A stretch of 64,000 nt of DNA from contig DEOB01000010.1 of NCBI GenBank assembly GCA_002359895.1, positions 1,056,125 to 1,120,124 on the forward strand, in the 5' to 3' direction. Below are positions 1 through 9,203 of the stretch, piece by piece (within the stretch, counting starts at the first letter, position 1; each line of letters opens with the position of its first letter). Made by a program: the position numbers and the translations under genes. Below the pieces are notes generated by a model. It was not told the origin of the DNA. It was given only the letters and a program-made list of their open reading frames with translations, and searched no databases. Source of the stretch: Stenotrophomonas sp. UBA2629 (lineage in GTDB: Bacteria > Pseudomonadota > Gammaproteobacteria > Xanthomonadales > Xanthomonadaceae).

Positions 1-1073
1 TTGCCGAGCTGCTGTTCTCGGTGGTGCGTGACCTGGCCTACATGGCCATCGAGCTCGGGCCGGAGTATGCGTCCGACCTGGAGACCTCCGACGGCATCAC
101 CAATGCGGTGTTCGGTGTGCTGCGCAATGCGCGCATCCTGCAGCCCAGCGACCCGAACCTGGTGGTGTGCTGGGGCGGCCACTCCATCTCGCGCGATGAG
201 TACCTCTATACCAAGCAGGTGGGCTACGAGCTCGGCCTGCGCGGCTTGGATATCTGCACCGGTTGCGGGCCGGGGGCGATGAAGGGCCCGATGAAGGGCG
301 CCACCATCGCGCACGCAAAACAGCGCAAGCACAACACGCGCTACATCGGCATCACCGAGCCGGGCATCATTGCGGCCGAGTCGCCGAACCCGATCGTGAA
401 CCACCTGGTGATCATGCCGGACATCGAGAAGCGCCTGGAGGCATTCGTGCGCCTGGGCCACGGCATCATCGTGTTCCCGGGTGGCGTGGGTACCGCCGAA
501 GAGATCCTGTATCTGTTGGGTATCCTGTTGCACGAAGAGAACCAGGATCTGCCGTTCCCGCTGATTCTGAGTGGCCCGGCCATTGCGGCGCCGTATTTCG
601 AGCAGATTGACCGTTTCATCCGCCTGACCTTGGGTGACAAGGCCGCTGAGCGTTACGAGATCATCGTGGGTGACCCGGTGGCGGTGGCACGCAAGATGGC
701 GCAGGGCATCAAGCGCGTGCGTGAGTTCCGTTTGGCGCAGCGCGATTCGTTCTTCTATAACTGGCAGGTGGAGATTCCGCTGGAATACCAGCAGCCGTTC
801 GTGCCGACGCATGAGGCGATGGCCGCGTTGAATCTGCACAAGGGGCGCCCGGCGCCGGATTTGGCGGCCGATCTGCGGCGTGCGTTCTCCGGCATTGTTG
901 CCGGTAACGTCAAGGAAGAGAGCATGCGCCGCATCGAGGAATTTGGCCCGTTCAAGATTCACGGCGATACCGAGATGATGCAGGCACTGGATGCGCTGTT
1001 GCGTGCGTTTGTCGAGCAGCGTCGCATGAAGATTTCAGGCGAGTACCGCCCGTGCTACCAGGTGGTTGCTTGA
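1..1073 (+). CDS. ppnN: Nucleotide 5'-monophosphate nucleosidase PpnN, 5'-truncated by the window edge
   Basis: The frame is open from the first bases of the window, so the start lies upstream and about 357 C-terminal residues are visible (the E. coli protein has about 454). The LOG-type nucleotide-binding core is clear: FPGGVGTAEE near 471-500 and a GPGAMKGPMKGA stretch near 266-301. Both match the PpnN/YgdH branch rather than the short LOG proteins, because a long C-terminal extension follows (DUF3412-like). The family hydrolyses purine and pyrimidine nucleoside monophosphates to base and ribose 5-phosphate in the cytoplasm. It stops with TGA at 1071-1073, just before a hairpin shared with the convergent kinase gene. 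Confidence 0.88.
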   Translation, partial: AELLFSVVRDLAYMAIELGPEYASDLETSDGITNAVFGVLRNARILQPSDPNLVVCWGGHSISRDEYLYTKQVGYELGLRGLDICTGCGPGAMKGPMKGATIAHAKQRKHNTRYIGITEPGIIAAESPNPIVNHLVIMPDIEKRLEAFVRLGHGIIVFPGGVGTAEEILYLLGILLHEENQDLPFPLILSGPAIAAPYFEQIDRFIRLTLGDKAAERYEIIVGDPVAVARKMAQGIKRVREFRLAQRDSFFYNWQVEIPLEYQQPFVPTHEAMAALNLHKGRPAPDLAADLRRAFSGIVAGNVKEESMRRIEEFGPFKIHGDTEMMQALDALLRAFVEQRRMKISGEYRPCYQVVA

Positions 1074-1101
1074 TTCTTAGCGTTTGATGACGCTGAAAAA
1101 G

Positions 1102-1126
1102 CCCCCTTCGTGCAACGCGAAGGGGG
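1102..1126. terminator. Bidirectional rho-independent terminator
   Basis: A perfect 9-bp stem (CCCCCTTCG at 1102-1110 with its complement at 1118-1126) has a 7-nt loop. Five A residues at 1096-1100 give a T-run for the minus-strand kinase gene; the plus-strand tail (TTGTGTTG) is weaker. It sits between the convergent ends of ppnN and the kinase. Confidence 0.75.
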
Positions 1127-1253
1127 TTGTGTTGCCTGTGCTGCCGATCGACAGATGGAGCGTTCGCGGTACGGCTGCAACCATTGCATCGTTTGGTCGA
1201 GGTGCGGCTTTGCGGCTTACGCTGCAGCTGTAGTTCGGCTGCGATGGCGGGCT

Positions 1254-2273
1254 TCAGGCTGGCAAGGTGACCGTGGTGATATGCCGCCCGTTCTCAGTGC
1301 GGGTGATGACATCGCCTTCGCCATTGGTCATCGCCTGGATGCGGGCTTTGGTAGAGGTGAGGCCAACTTTGTGGCCCGCGCGCAGTGGCCGCGCATCGCC
1401 TTCGGGCAGATTGTTTTCAATGGTGATGACCACCTGCTGTTTGCCCTGTGCCACCGTGATGCGGATGTCACCGCCGTCTGGAGAAGGCTCAATGCCGTGG
1501 TGAATCGCGTTCTCGACCAATGGCTGGATGGAAAGCGTGGGCACCTGCAACTGCGGGAGTGGCGAGGGCAGCTCCCAGTGGACGCGCATGCGATCGCCAA
1601 AGCGCAGGGCTTCAATTTCCAGATAGCGCCTGGAGAGTGCGATTTCCTCGCTCAACGGAATTACCTGCGGCCCGGCCAATGCCGCACGAAACAGATCGGC
1701 CAGGTCCAGCAGCAATCGCTCGGCGTCTTCCGGGCGTTGATGGACAAGCGCGGCACCGGTGTTGAGCGTGTTGAACAGAAAGTGTGGGCGGATACGCGCC
1801 TGCAGGGCTTCAAGCTCGGCCTGTTTGGCGCGAACAGCCAACTGCCGGGCGCGCCAGTGGTTCTGAAATGCGGCCAAGCCCAGCAGACCGAAGATGACGA
1901 CGATGCCCGTGAAGCGGAGCAGGGTGGGCAACCAGCTTTCCGAAGAAATGGGTAACAGCCCCTTCAGCGCCCACCAGCTTGCGGTGCAGACCAGCAGGTT
2001 GCAGGCCACCAGCACCAGCAGGGTGATGTTGGCGATGAATGTGGGGGGCAGCCGCGACAGTGGGCGGCGCAGCAGATAGAGGGTGCCCAGCGCGGAAAGA
2101 GAGATCCACTGCACCATCAGTGACAGGGCGCCGAACAGCACCCAGCGGTTGCCGTTCTGCTCCGGAGCCAAGGCCAAAATGATGGCAAGGCCTTCCCCGG
2201 CCAGGATCGTCCAGATAATCGCTGGCGCCTTCCATAGGGTATCCAGCGGCGTGATGGTGGGCTGTTCTGACAT
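1254..2273 (-). CDS. LytS/FimS(AlgZ)-type sensor histidine kinase
   Basis: Four hydrophobic segments fill the first 135 residues and no periplasmic sensor domain is visible. They are followed by a short coiled linker and a His_kinase module with the phosphoacceptor motif IRPHFLFNTLN (His about 164). The N-box is PLVENAIHHG, and a GHKVGLTSTKARI G-box replaces the usual GxGIGLxNVxxRL. This architecture is that of P. aeruginosa FimS/AlgZ and LytS. The gene is divergent from the fimT-pilVWXY1E operon, and FimS with AlgR controls exactly that operon in Pseudomonas, so a regulatory link is plausible. No LytTR response regulator lies next to it here. An alternative start at 2294 would add seven residues; neither start has a good ribosome binding site. 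Confidence 0.8.
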   Translation of the reverse strand: MSEQPTITPLDTLWKAPAIIWTILAGEGLAIILALAPEQNGNRWVLFGALSLMVQWISLSALGTLYLLRRPLSRLPPTFIANITLLVLVACNLLVCTASWWALKGLLPISSESWLPTLLRFTGIVVIFGLLGLAAFQNHWRARQLAVRAKQAELEALQARIRPHFLFNTLNTGAALVHQRPEDAERLLLDLADLFRAALAGPQVIPLSEEIALSRRYLEIEALRFGDRMRVHWELPSPLPQLQVPTLSIQPLVENAIHHGIEPSPDGGDIRITVAQGKQQVVITIENNLPEGDARPLRAGHKVGLTSTKARIQAMTNGEGDVITRTENGRHITTVTLPA

Positions 2274-2388
2274 GGGTAGTGAACCGATTGCCATTGGTCA
2301 GGGGCGAAGTGCCGCCTATCGGTCAGAGAGTGACGGACGGGCGGGGCTGGCTTAGCGTGTCAGCTTAGTCAATCTGGGGAGCTTGCGC

Positions 2389-2964
2389 ATGGTCGGGAAT
2401 CTGCCGACGGGAAGCGTAAGGGCGCTTGGGAAGCGTCATGGCAAGGGCTTTACGCTGATCGAACTGATGGTGACCGTGGCGGTGTTGGGAATCGTCGCGG
2501 CGATTGCTGCGCCCAGCTTTGGCAAAATGATCAGCCACAACCGCCTGGTGTCCAGCGGCAATGAAATGATCGCGGCGCTGCAGATTGCCCGTACCGAGGC
2601 GATCTCGCGTCGGGCGACAACGACTTTCTGCCCGAGCAATGATGGCAAGACCTGCTCCGGGGCGATGGGTAGTCAATGGATCGTGTTCGCGACCAAGAAT
2701 GGAGAAAATACTTCATTGCGTTCGGTGGCGGCCAACCCAAAGCTCGCCATGAAGCCCAGTGCCAATGTCACCGGCGGCAACATGCGCATCACGTTCACCC
2801 CGTCGGGCTTTGTCCAGGTGGGAGCGCAGCGCAGCGGCACCATTTCGCTGTGTGCAGCGGACGTTTCTGGAGAAAACGCAGTGGACATTACCGCAGCGGT
2901 GGTACGCATCACCAGCGCACGCCGTGAGGCAAGTGCGAACTGCACCGCGCCGGGAGACATCTAA
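2389..2964 (+). CDS. fimT: Type IV minor pilin, FimT/FimU (GspH) family
   Basis: A class III prepilin signal, K-G/FTLIELMVTVAVLGIVAAIA, starts near residue 20: the peptidase cuts after Gly and leaves N-terminal Phe with Glu5 for assembly. The rest is a GspH-like globular domain with a Cys pair and an ARTEAISRRA helix typical of FimT/FimU. Length is 191 residues. The ATG at 2389 has GGGGAG just upstream, so it is preferred over the TTG at 2383. First gene of the operon fimT-pilV-pilW-pilX-pilY1-pilE; these minor pilins prime pilus assembly and carry the PilY1 tip adhesin. The stop overlaps the pilV start (TAATG). Confidence 0.88.
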   Translation: MVGNLPTGSVRALGKRHGKGFTLIELMVTVAVLGIVAAIAAPSFGKMISHNRLVSSGNEMIAALQIARTEAISRRATTTFCPSNDGKTCSGAMGSQWIVFATKNGENTSLRSVAANPKLAMKPSANVTGGNMRITFTPSGFVQVGAQRSGTISLCAADVSGENAVDITAAVVRITSARREASANCTAPGDI

Positions 2965-3413
2965 TGGAAATCAAACAGCCGCGTCGTCGCGCTCAGTGCA
3001 GTCAACGGGGTGTCGGCATGATTGAAGTAATGGTGGCGGTACTGATTTTGGCCATTGGCCTGCTCGGCATTGCTGCGCTGCAGGCCATTACATTGAAAAA
3101 TACCGGGAGTTCCGCTAGCCGCACCCAAGCTGCCATGCAGGTTTACTCGATGATGGACATCATTCGGGCGGACCGCGACAACCTGGGTACGTACAACACA
3201 AATATCTACACCGACGGTGAAGCGGGTGCCGAGCCCGGCAGCATGGAGGCATGGCTGTGGGGTTTGAAAGCGACAGTAGCGCCTGATGCCCAAGGGCTGG
3301 TGCGCTGCGATGCCGATTCAATGACCTGTACCGTGGGAGTTAAGTGGGACGACGAGCGTGCGACGGGTGGTAATGACGTCGGTGGTCAGGTCGAGGAGAC
3401 CAGTCAACTATGA
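2964..3413 (+). CDS. pilV: Type IV pilus minor pilin/modification protein PilV
   Basis: The 149-residue protein has an unusual prepilin leader, QRG/VGMIEVMVAVLILAIGL, in which Val replaces Phe at the mature N-terminus but Glu5 is kept. This is typical of PilV. A GIAALQ motif follows, as in PilV proteins that begin with LLGIAALQ. It overlaps fimT by one base and pilW by four (ATGA), so translation is probably coupled. In Pseudomonas PilV, PilW, PilX and FimU form the tip-priming complex. Confidence 0.88.
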   Translation: MEIKQPRRRAQCSQRGVGMIEVMVAVLILAIGLLGIAALQAITLKNTGSSASRTQAAMQVYSMMDIIRADRDNLGTYNTNIYTDGEAGAEPGSMEAWLWGLKATVAPDAQGLVRCDADSMTCTVGVKWDDERATGGNDVGGQVEETSQL

Positions 3414-4429
3414 GTATGAAATCCGGAGCCCATCAGCGGGGTTTTACCCTGATTGAGTTGATGGTTGCCTTGTTGCTCGGGCTGCTCGTGGTCGCGGCAG
3501 CGGGCAGTATTTTTCTGTCCAATCGGCGTGTGTATGGCAGTACTGAAGCCATAAACCGCATCCAGGAAAACCAGCGCGCCGCGTTCGAGATCTTGGCGCG
3601 CGACATCCGCGAAGCCGGTGGCAACCCGTGCACACGCTTCAGTGATCACCCTGTCATCGTGCGTTCGGAAGCATCGGGCGCAGCCTATTGGGCGCGCTTC
3701 AATGGTGGTATCCACGGAGAAAGTGGCGGCACGGATGCCATCACCATTTACCGGGCAAATGATATGCAGCGGCAGGTCGTGCAGCACAAGGCGCCGGGAG
3801 ATGCGATTGTACTCAACTCTGCGACAGGTCTAACGGTGGGGCAGGACCTGATCGCGTGCAATAACGATGCGGCCATTGCGTTTTCTGTCACCGCGATTTC
3901 CGGCAACGAAGTGTCCCACGATGCCAGCGCCAACTGCGGCGAGGGAATGACGCGTGAACCCGATGCAAGCAGGTGCACTGAGCCCTTGGCTGGGCCTGCT
4001 TACTGCTTCTGGGGTGATCCGACGGTACCGCCCACTGCGATTGAAGCTTCCAAATGTCAGCCGGGCGCAGGCCGTTCACCCGCTTTTGTGGTGCAGCCGG
4101 CTGCAGTGCGCTGGAGCGTGGAGAACAACACCCGTGGTGGCAGTTCGTTGTACCGCTCCTCTGCAGCTGGCAAGGATGAAATCGCCGAAGGCGTAACGGG
4201 ATTGAGCATCACATATAAGGTGGGGGATTCCTCCAACTACGTAAATGCCGGAGCTGTTGATGCGGGCAATTCGTGGGGGCTGGTTACAGCGGTTCACCTT
4301 TCCATGACCTTCGAGGCGGTGCAGGGGGCGATGGCCAGCGCTGATGTGAAAGATGTGGAAGGCGCCACATTAAGTCGCTCTGTGGAGGACGTCATTGTGC
4401 TCAGAAATCATCAGGGGAACATCCTATGA
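3410..4429 (+). CDS. pilW: Type IV pilus minor pilin PilW
   Basis: Prepilin signal RG/FTLIELMVALLLGLLVV lies near residue 12, followed by the PilW hallmark region with ENQRAAFEILARDIREAG. At 339 residues it is much longer than other minor pilins, as expected for PilW, which carries a large C-terminal globular domain with several Cys residues. The start overlaps the pilV stop (ATGA), with a second in-frame ATG at 3416. The stop overlaps the pilX start (ATGA). Confidence 0.88.
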   Translation: MSMKSGAHQRGFTLIELMVALLLGLLVVAAAGSIFLSNRRVYGSTEAINRIQENQRAAFEILARDIREAGGNPCTRFSDHPVIVRSEASGAAYWARFNGGIHGESGGTDAITIYRANDMQRQVVQHKAPGDAIVLNSATGLTVGQDLIACNNDAAIAFSVTAISGNEVSHDASANCGEGMTREPDASRCTEPLAGPAYCFWGDPTVPPTAIEASKCQPGAGRSPAFVVQPAAVRWSVENNTRGGSSLYRSSAAGKDEIAEGVTGLSITYKVGDSSNYVNAGAVDAGNSWGLVTAVHLSMTFEAVQGAMASADVKDVEGATLSRSVEDVIVLRNHQGNIL

Positions 4430-4965
4430 AGCCGCTGCATGGCGCTCGTACAAAACAATCTGGTGCGGCACTGCTGGTTGTTCTGATGCTGCTTATCGTC
4501 GTTACGCTGCTCGGATTGGCTTCGATGCGCGGAGCCATCATGCAAGAACGCATGGCCGCCAATACGGTGGCGCGCGGCAAGGCATTCCAGGCGGCTGAAG
4601 CAGGGCTGCGCCAAGCTGAAATCATTGCGCGTGATGGTGCGCCGTCCTTTCCCCCATCGGGTTGTGCGGATGGCCTCTGTGCCATGCCGAGTCCAAGTGT
4701 CGATCCACCATGGGCCGCTGCCGATTTTTGGACGAAGGGAGCCTTCAGGGAGGGGAAAGCCGTAGGCTCGGGCGATCTCGCCCTAACCCCACGCTTTGTG
4801 ATCGAAGACTTTGGAGCTACGGTCAATGGTGGAGGTGCGGGCGAAGGCATTGACATGTCCAAGGTGCCGCCGCCAACGACGGAGCAGAGTGTTTTTCGCA
4901 TCACATCGCAGGCCATGACCCCTAGTGGGGTTGAAGTGGTTGTCCAGTCGCTTTACCGTCGTTGA
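4426..4965 (+). CDS. pilX: Type IV pilus assembly protein PilX
   Basis: The N-terminus has the PilX-type pattern SGAALLVVLMLLIVVTLLGLASMRG. This is a prepilin-like segment that lacks the usual Phe1 but keeps the hydrophobic helix, followed by QERMAANTVARGKAFQAAEAGLR, which is highly characteristic of PilX. It has 179 residues. The start overlaps the pilW stop by four bases, and pilY1 follows after a 13-bp gap. PilX acts with PilV, PilW and FimU in the tip complex that displays PilY1. Confidence 0.85.
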   Translation: MKPLHGARTKQSGAALLVVLMLLIVVTLLGLASMRGAIMQERMAANTVARGKAFQAAEAGLRQAEIIARDGAPSFPPSGCADGLCAMPSPSVDPPWAAADFWTKGAFREGKAVGSGDLALTPRFVIEDFGATVNGGGAGEGIDMSKVPPPTTEQSVFRITSQAMTPSGVEVVVQSLYRR

Positions 4966-4978
4966 GCCGGAGCAAGAC

Positions 4979-7900
4979 ATGAACGGAAAAACTTTTCGAG
5001 GAACGCTCCTCGCTTCGCGTCTGCAGGTTGCGCTCTCAGTGATGCTCGTCACGATGGCATCGGCGCAGGCGGCGACGACTTCCTTTCCGCAGTATCCGTT
5101 GCTGACAGGTAGCAGCTCGATCCCGCCAAACGTGATGTTGATCCTTGATGATTCGGGGTCGATGGCGTGGTTGAGCATGCCCGATAATTACGACAGCCTG
5201 TCGGACAATCCCTCCAGGCGCTCGTACATCAACAACACGCTGTATTACAACCCCGATCGGGACTATAGGCCTTGGCGTACGGCCAGCACCGATTTGAATG
5301 ACCGCCTGGGCAATGCGGATTTCACGGCGGCGTCCAGCAGCACCACGAGCCTGAGCGGCAGCCGGGACCTCCGGGATTCCTCGGAATCCTATTTCTACGT
5401 TCCAAAGGCGGGGGTTTCAGATCCCGGTACGAGTTCTTCCAATTATGTGAAGTACCGGATTGCACGCTCCAGCTCGTCCAACAGTGTTGACGGTGGCGTG
5501 GTTCAGCGCCAGGCACGGTCAACCCGGGTGTTGAGCCAGGGGACGGTTGCGTCCATCAGTAGCGGTAGCTGGTCGCAGTGCTTTCGGGTTGAGCTGGGGG
5601 CGGCCGAGTCGGTGACGGTGACAACGTCCGGCGGCAAGGGCAACGGCGATCTGTATGTGTATTCGAACGGCAGCTGCTCATCCAACTGGGAAGACAAAAG
5701 CAGTACCAACAGCGCCAACAATGAGTCGGTGAAGGTGAACTCGCCGAATTCAACCATCAGCTTCCGCATCAATGCCCCTCAGGGTTGGTGGGGTTCAACC
5801 AACAACGTTTCCAACATCAGCTATGAAGCCAAGGCTGATTACGAGTGGGAGGACGCTACTCCCACGGGCCGCGGCCAAAAAGAAGAGCTTCAGAATTTCG
5901 CTAACTGGTATCAGTACCATCGCACCCGCAACAAAATGGCCAAGGCCGGTGCATCGGAAGCATTCGGGCGCCTTGGCAAGAACTATCGTGTGGGGTTCGA
6001 CACCATCTGGAACCGTGGCGGGAAACAGTCTCTCTCCGGTAACACGCCGAGTTTTCCGATCCAGTGGAATACGGAAGAAGGGCTGTTCACCGGCAACAAC
6101 CGCGAGACCTTCTACAGCCGCCTTCAATCTGCCGGTGCCGACGGCGGTACGCCGCTGCACGGCGCATTGCAGCGTGCAGGCAGGTACTTTGGTACTTCCG
6201 ACCCCTACAAGGATGGTAGCGGCAACATGCTCAGCTGCCGCCAGAACTACGCGTTGTTGACCACGGACGGTTTCTGGAACAGCAAGAGTGATGGCTTCGA
6301 GGCCAGCCAGATCAAAAAGTACTCAAACGGAAAGAACGCGGGCGACGGCAACGGCAACGTGGACTACAAGGCGGGCTATCCTTACCAGGACAGCGCTACT
6401 CAGGATGGCTACAGCACGACGCTGGCCGACGTTGCCTACTACTATTGGCAGAACGACCTGCGCACCGACCTGGTCAACAACGTCCGTACCAGCTCCGCTG
6501 ATTCGGCCGACTGGCAGCATATGACCACCTTCGGCATCTCCATCGGTCTGCAGGGTACGCTGACCCCGATCAAGGGGCAGGAGCCGCGGACCTGGCCCAA
6601 TCCCAATGCGAGCGAGAACGCAACCCGTATCGATGACCTTTGGCATGCATCGGTCAATGGCCGCGGTAGTTTCGTGGTGGCCTCGGATACGGATAAGTTT
6701 GCTTCTGCATTGACCGAAGCACTGAAAACGATCGACGGACGCACTGCATCGGGCTCCAATATTGCCTCCAGCTCCACCAAGACCGACTCCGAAACGCTTA
6801 CCTTCAGCGCCAGCTATACCTCGATGAGCTGGTTGGGCGAGCTGAAGGCCAGTCCTTTCAATGATGCGCTGACAGGGGTGTCGAAAAATGCCAAATGGGA
6901 GATGTCGAAAACATTTGATGTTGGCGGGGTGAATGCTGGTAGCCGCTTCACGTCACGCACGGTGCTGACCAGCTTTGGCGGACTTGCTCAATCCTTTGAC
7001 AGCACAACGCTGGCATCGGCTGCCGTATTTGGTGTCACCTCGGATGTACATACGGTATCTGTGGCAGACAACATCGCTTATCTGCGAGGAGACCGCAGCA
7101 ACGAGTCCGGTCAGGGGCAGGGAACGCTGCGTAAGCGGGCATATCCTTTTGGCGACATTGTGGATTCCGCGCCGGCCTATATCGGGGACACCAACACGGT
7201 CTATGTGGGTGCCAATGACGGCATGATGCACGGCATCAATGCAGAGACCGGAAAGGTATTGTTTTCCTATATGCCTGGTGGCCTCGACTTCACGGAACTG
7301 GCGAAGCTGAGCTCCACCGAATACGAACACCGTTATTTTGTCGATGGCAACATCGACGTGATCAGCCAAGCGAATCAGGGCTCCGGCAAGAACATTCTGG
7401 TCGGTGCACTGGGCAGAGGCGGTCGGGGCGTTTTTGCGCTGGATGTAACAACACCCAGTGCAATGACGGCGGCAAATGTGCTTTGGGACAACACCACCCA
7501 AGACAGTACGACTGAAAAGGATATGGGCTATGTGCTGGGTGCGATACGCATTCGTCCGGGCAATAACGGAAAGGCGTATGCATTCGTTCCCAACGGTATC
7601 GACAGCCCCAATGGCACCGCCACGCTGTTTGCGTATGAGCTGGATGCCGCTGGTGGAATCAGCAAAACCTACAAGTTGATTGCCGACCCGGGCAGCGGCA
7701 ACGGCCTGATGTCCTTGGGTATGGCCGACCTGAATCAGGATGGCAAGGTTGACGTGGTGTACGGCGGTGATATGAAGGGCAACGTCTGGCGCTGGGACTT
7801 CACCGGAACCTCGCCCAAGGACGCTGTCCGTCTGTTCCAGGCCAAGGATTCCGCAGGTAACGCACAGCCCATCACCGGTGGCATCGGAGTTGGTCGTAAC

Positions 7901-8536
7901 AGCTCCGGTACGGTGATGGTTGGGTTTGGCACAGGCCGATTCATCTCCAACACCGACGTGCCGGGCAAAGGTGTGACATCGCAGACCCAGAGCCTGTACG
8001 GAATCATTGACACCAACAGCACTGTGAACGGCCGGGCCGAATTGCAGGCGCGGACGATTCCCTACTGGGGCAAGGATGAGGACAACAACGATGCCCGTGG
8101 GTTTGAGAAGTACTCCGCGTTGCCCACGGGCAAGCAGGGGTGGTATCTCGACCTGCCAGTGCCGGAGCGTGTGATCGGCTCGCCGACCATTTCAGGAACC
8201 GGTATGTTCCTGACCTCGGTGGTTCCGGCGGATGGTGCGGACTGCTCAGGTGCTACTGGCAGCGGCTACTTCAATTCGATCAACCTGTTCACCGGTACGG
8301 CTCCTAAATCGGGCAGTTACTTTGCCGACAGCAGCGCTTTGCCCGATGGCAAGGGAGACCATGGTGTAGTCGGTTCCAAGAAAATTACCGGCGGCATGCC
8401 CACCGATGGCAACCTGACAACGGGCCTTGCGACAATTGGACGTGGTGACGGTGACACGCCGCAGAGTTTCGAGGTGCCGCCACCCAATGGTGGAATGCCC
8501 AGCCGTATCAGCTGGCGTGAACTCTTGGCGCAGTAA
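4979..8536 (+). CDS. pilY1: Type IV pilus tip adhesin/assembly protein PilY1
   Basis: The 1185-residue secreted protein has a signal peptide ending near SAQA/ATTS. A von Willebrand-like MIDAS motif DDSGSM sits at residues 57-62. A C-terminal PilY1 beta-propeller carries a calcium-binding loop DLNQDGKVD (residues 917-925), equivalent to the site that controls retraction in P. aeruginosa PilY1. ATG 4979 has GGAGCAAG upstream and yields a proper signal peptide; an ORF start 54 bases earlier does not. Residues about 190-285 (GDLYVYSNG core) look like an inserted pre-peptidase C-terminal (PPC) or jelly-roll domain, which is not universal in the family. PilY1 sits at the pilus tip and mediates adhesion and surface sensing. 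Confidence 0.9.
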   Translation: MNGKTFRGTLLASRLQVALSVMLVTMASAQAATTSFPQYPLLTGSSSIPPNVMLILDDSGSMAWLSMPDNYDSLSDNPSRRSYINNTLYYNPDRDYRPWRTASTDLNDRLGNADFTAASSSTTSLSGSRDLRDSSESYFYVPKAGVSDPGTSSSNYVKYRIARSSSSNSVDGGVVQRQARSTRVLSQGTVASISSGSWSQCFRVELGAAESVTVTTSGGKGNGDLYVYSNGSCSSNWEDKSSTNSANNESVKVNSPNSTISFRINAPQGWWGSTNNVSNISYEAKADYEWEDATPTGRGQKEELQNFANWYQYHRTRNKMAKAGASEAFGRLGKNYRVGFDTIWNRGGKQSLSGNTPSFPIQWNTEEGLFTGNNRETFYSRLQSAGADGGTPLHGALQRAGRYFGTSDPYKDGSGNMLSCRQNYALLTTDGFWNSKSDGFEASQIKKYSNGKNAGDGNGNVDYKAGYPYQDSATQDGYSTTLADVAYYYWQNDLRTDLVNNVRTSSADSADWQHMTTFGISIGLQGTLTPIKGQEPRTWPNPNASENATRIDDLWHASVNGRGSFVVASDTDKFASALTEALKTIDGRTASGSNIASSSTKTDSETLTFSASYTSMSWLGELKASPFNDALTGVSKNAKWEMSKTFDVGGVNAGSRFTSRTVLTSFGGLAQSFDSTTLASAAVFGVTSDVHTVSVADNIAYLRGDRSNESGQGQGTLRKRAYPFGDIVDSAPAYIGDTNTVYVGANDGMMHGINAETGKVLFSYMPGGLDFTELAKLSSTEYEHRYFVDGNIDVISQANQGSGKNILVGALGRGGRGVFALDVTTPSAMTAANVLWDNTTQDSTTEKDMGYVLGAIRIRPGNNGKAYAFVPNGIDSPNGTATLFAYELDAAGGISKTYKLIADPGSGNGLMSLGMADLNQDGKVDVVYGGDMKGNVWRWDFTGTSPKDAVRLFQAKDSAGNAQPITGGIGVGRNSSGTVMVGFGTGRFISNTDVPGKGVTSQTQSLYGIIDTNSTVNGRAELQARTIPYWGKDEDNNDARGFEKYSALPTGKQGWYLDLPVPERVIGSPTISGTGMFLTSVVPADGADCSGATGSGYFNSINLFTGTAPKSGSYFADSSALPDGKGDHGVVGSKKITGGMPTDGNLTTGLATIGRGDGDTPQSFEVPPPNGGMPSRISWRELLAQ

Positions 8537-8550
8537 GGAAGGGACCGAAC

Positions 8551-8964
8551 ATGTCGAATGAAAAGGGCTTCACCCTGATCGAGCTGATGATCGTCGTTGC
8601 GATCATCGGCATCTTGGCGGGCATTGCGTACCCAAGCTATATCGATCACATCGTCAAGGGCAGGCGAGTGGCGGCTGCAGGTTGCATCTTGGAGAAGGTG
8701 CAATTCATGGAGCGCTATTACGCTGGCAAGCTCACCTATGACAAAGCGAGTCCGCCGAACAACAGTGCTTGTGATAGCGAGTTGAATGGGCACTATGTCG
8801 TAGGGCTGGCTGCGGCGGCGACCGCATCGAAGTTCACGGTCACGGCGGTCCCCCAAGGCGGACAGGCGGCCCGGGACAAAAAATGCGGCACGCTCAGCGT
8901 GGATGAAACAGGCGCACGGTCGGTAAGTGGCTCCGCAGGTTCAGATGTGGCTCAATGCTTCTGA
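8551..8964 (+). CDS. pilE: Type IV minor pilin PilE
   Basis: The prepilin leader is very short, MSNEKG/FTLIELMIVVAIIGILAGIAYPSY, with Glu5 and the YPSY motif usual in PilE. There is a 131-residue mature region with four Cys residues, the last two near the C-terminus forming the D-region loop. It is the last gene of the minor pilin operon, 14 bp after pilY1, with a GGAAGGGA ribosome binding site. A strong hairpin 38 bp downstream closes the operon. It is unlikely to be the major pilin, given its position and the absence of a pilB/pilC/pilD neighbourhood. Confidence 0.88.
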   Translation: MSNEKGFTLIELMIVVAIIGILAGIAYPSYIDHIVKGRRVAAAGCILEKVQFMERYYAGKLTYDKASPPNNSACDSELNGHYVVGLAAAATASKFTVTAVPQGGQAARDKKCGTLSVDETGARSVSGSAGSDVAQCF

Positions 8965-9001
8965 GCTGGGCGAAGCACTGATTCAATGCAGTGACGGTAG
9001 T

Positions 9002-9044
9002 TGACATGGGCTGCTGGCGATGCCATTGCAGCCCATGTCATTTT
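9002..9044 (+). terminator. Rho-independent terminator of the minor pilin operon
   Basis: A 13-bp perfect stem (TGACATGGGCTGC, 9002-9014, complement 9028-9040) has a 13-nt loop and is followed by TTTT. The rest of the 239-bp gap to 9204 shows no gene. Confidence 0.75.
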
Positions 9045-9155
9045 GAGACGTTTGTTGTTGGCCAGCGACACTGGTGACTGCCGGAGATGCTGCTGCCTGC
9101 GGTCATCAGTTTTGGCGACGTTGCTCCAGGTAAGAATTCGCTAATGGGTGAAAGC

Positions 9156-9195
9156 CGAACTGCAGAAGGAAGCTGTATGCAATTTCTGCAGTTCG
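9156..9195 (-). terminator. Inverted repeat, possible terminator of the TonB-like gene
   Basis: A 12-bp perfect inverted repeat (CGAACTGCAGAA at 9156-9167, complement at 9184-9195) lies 8 bp past the stop of the minus-strand TonB-like gene. The following T-run on that strand is short (GCTTTC), so termination is likely but not certain. Confidence 0.45.
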
Positions 9196-9203
9196 TGTAT
9201 GGC

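Noticed and set aside
3410..4429. A major pilin gene in the 2389-8964 cluster
   Set aside because: Gene order and lengths match the minor pilin operon; no pilB, pilC or pilD is adjacent.
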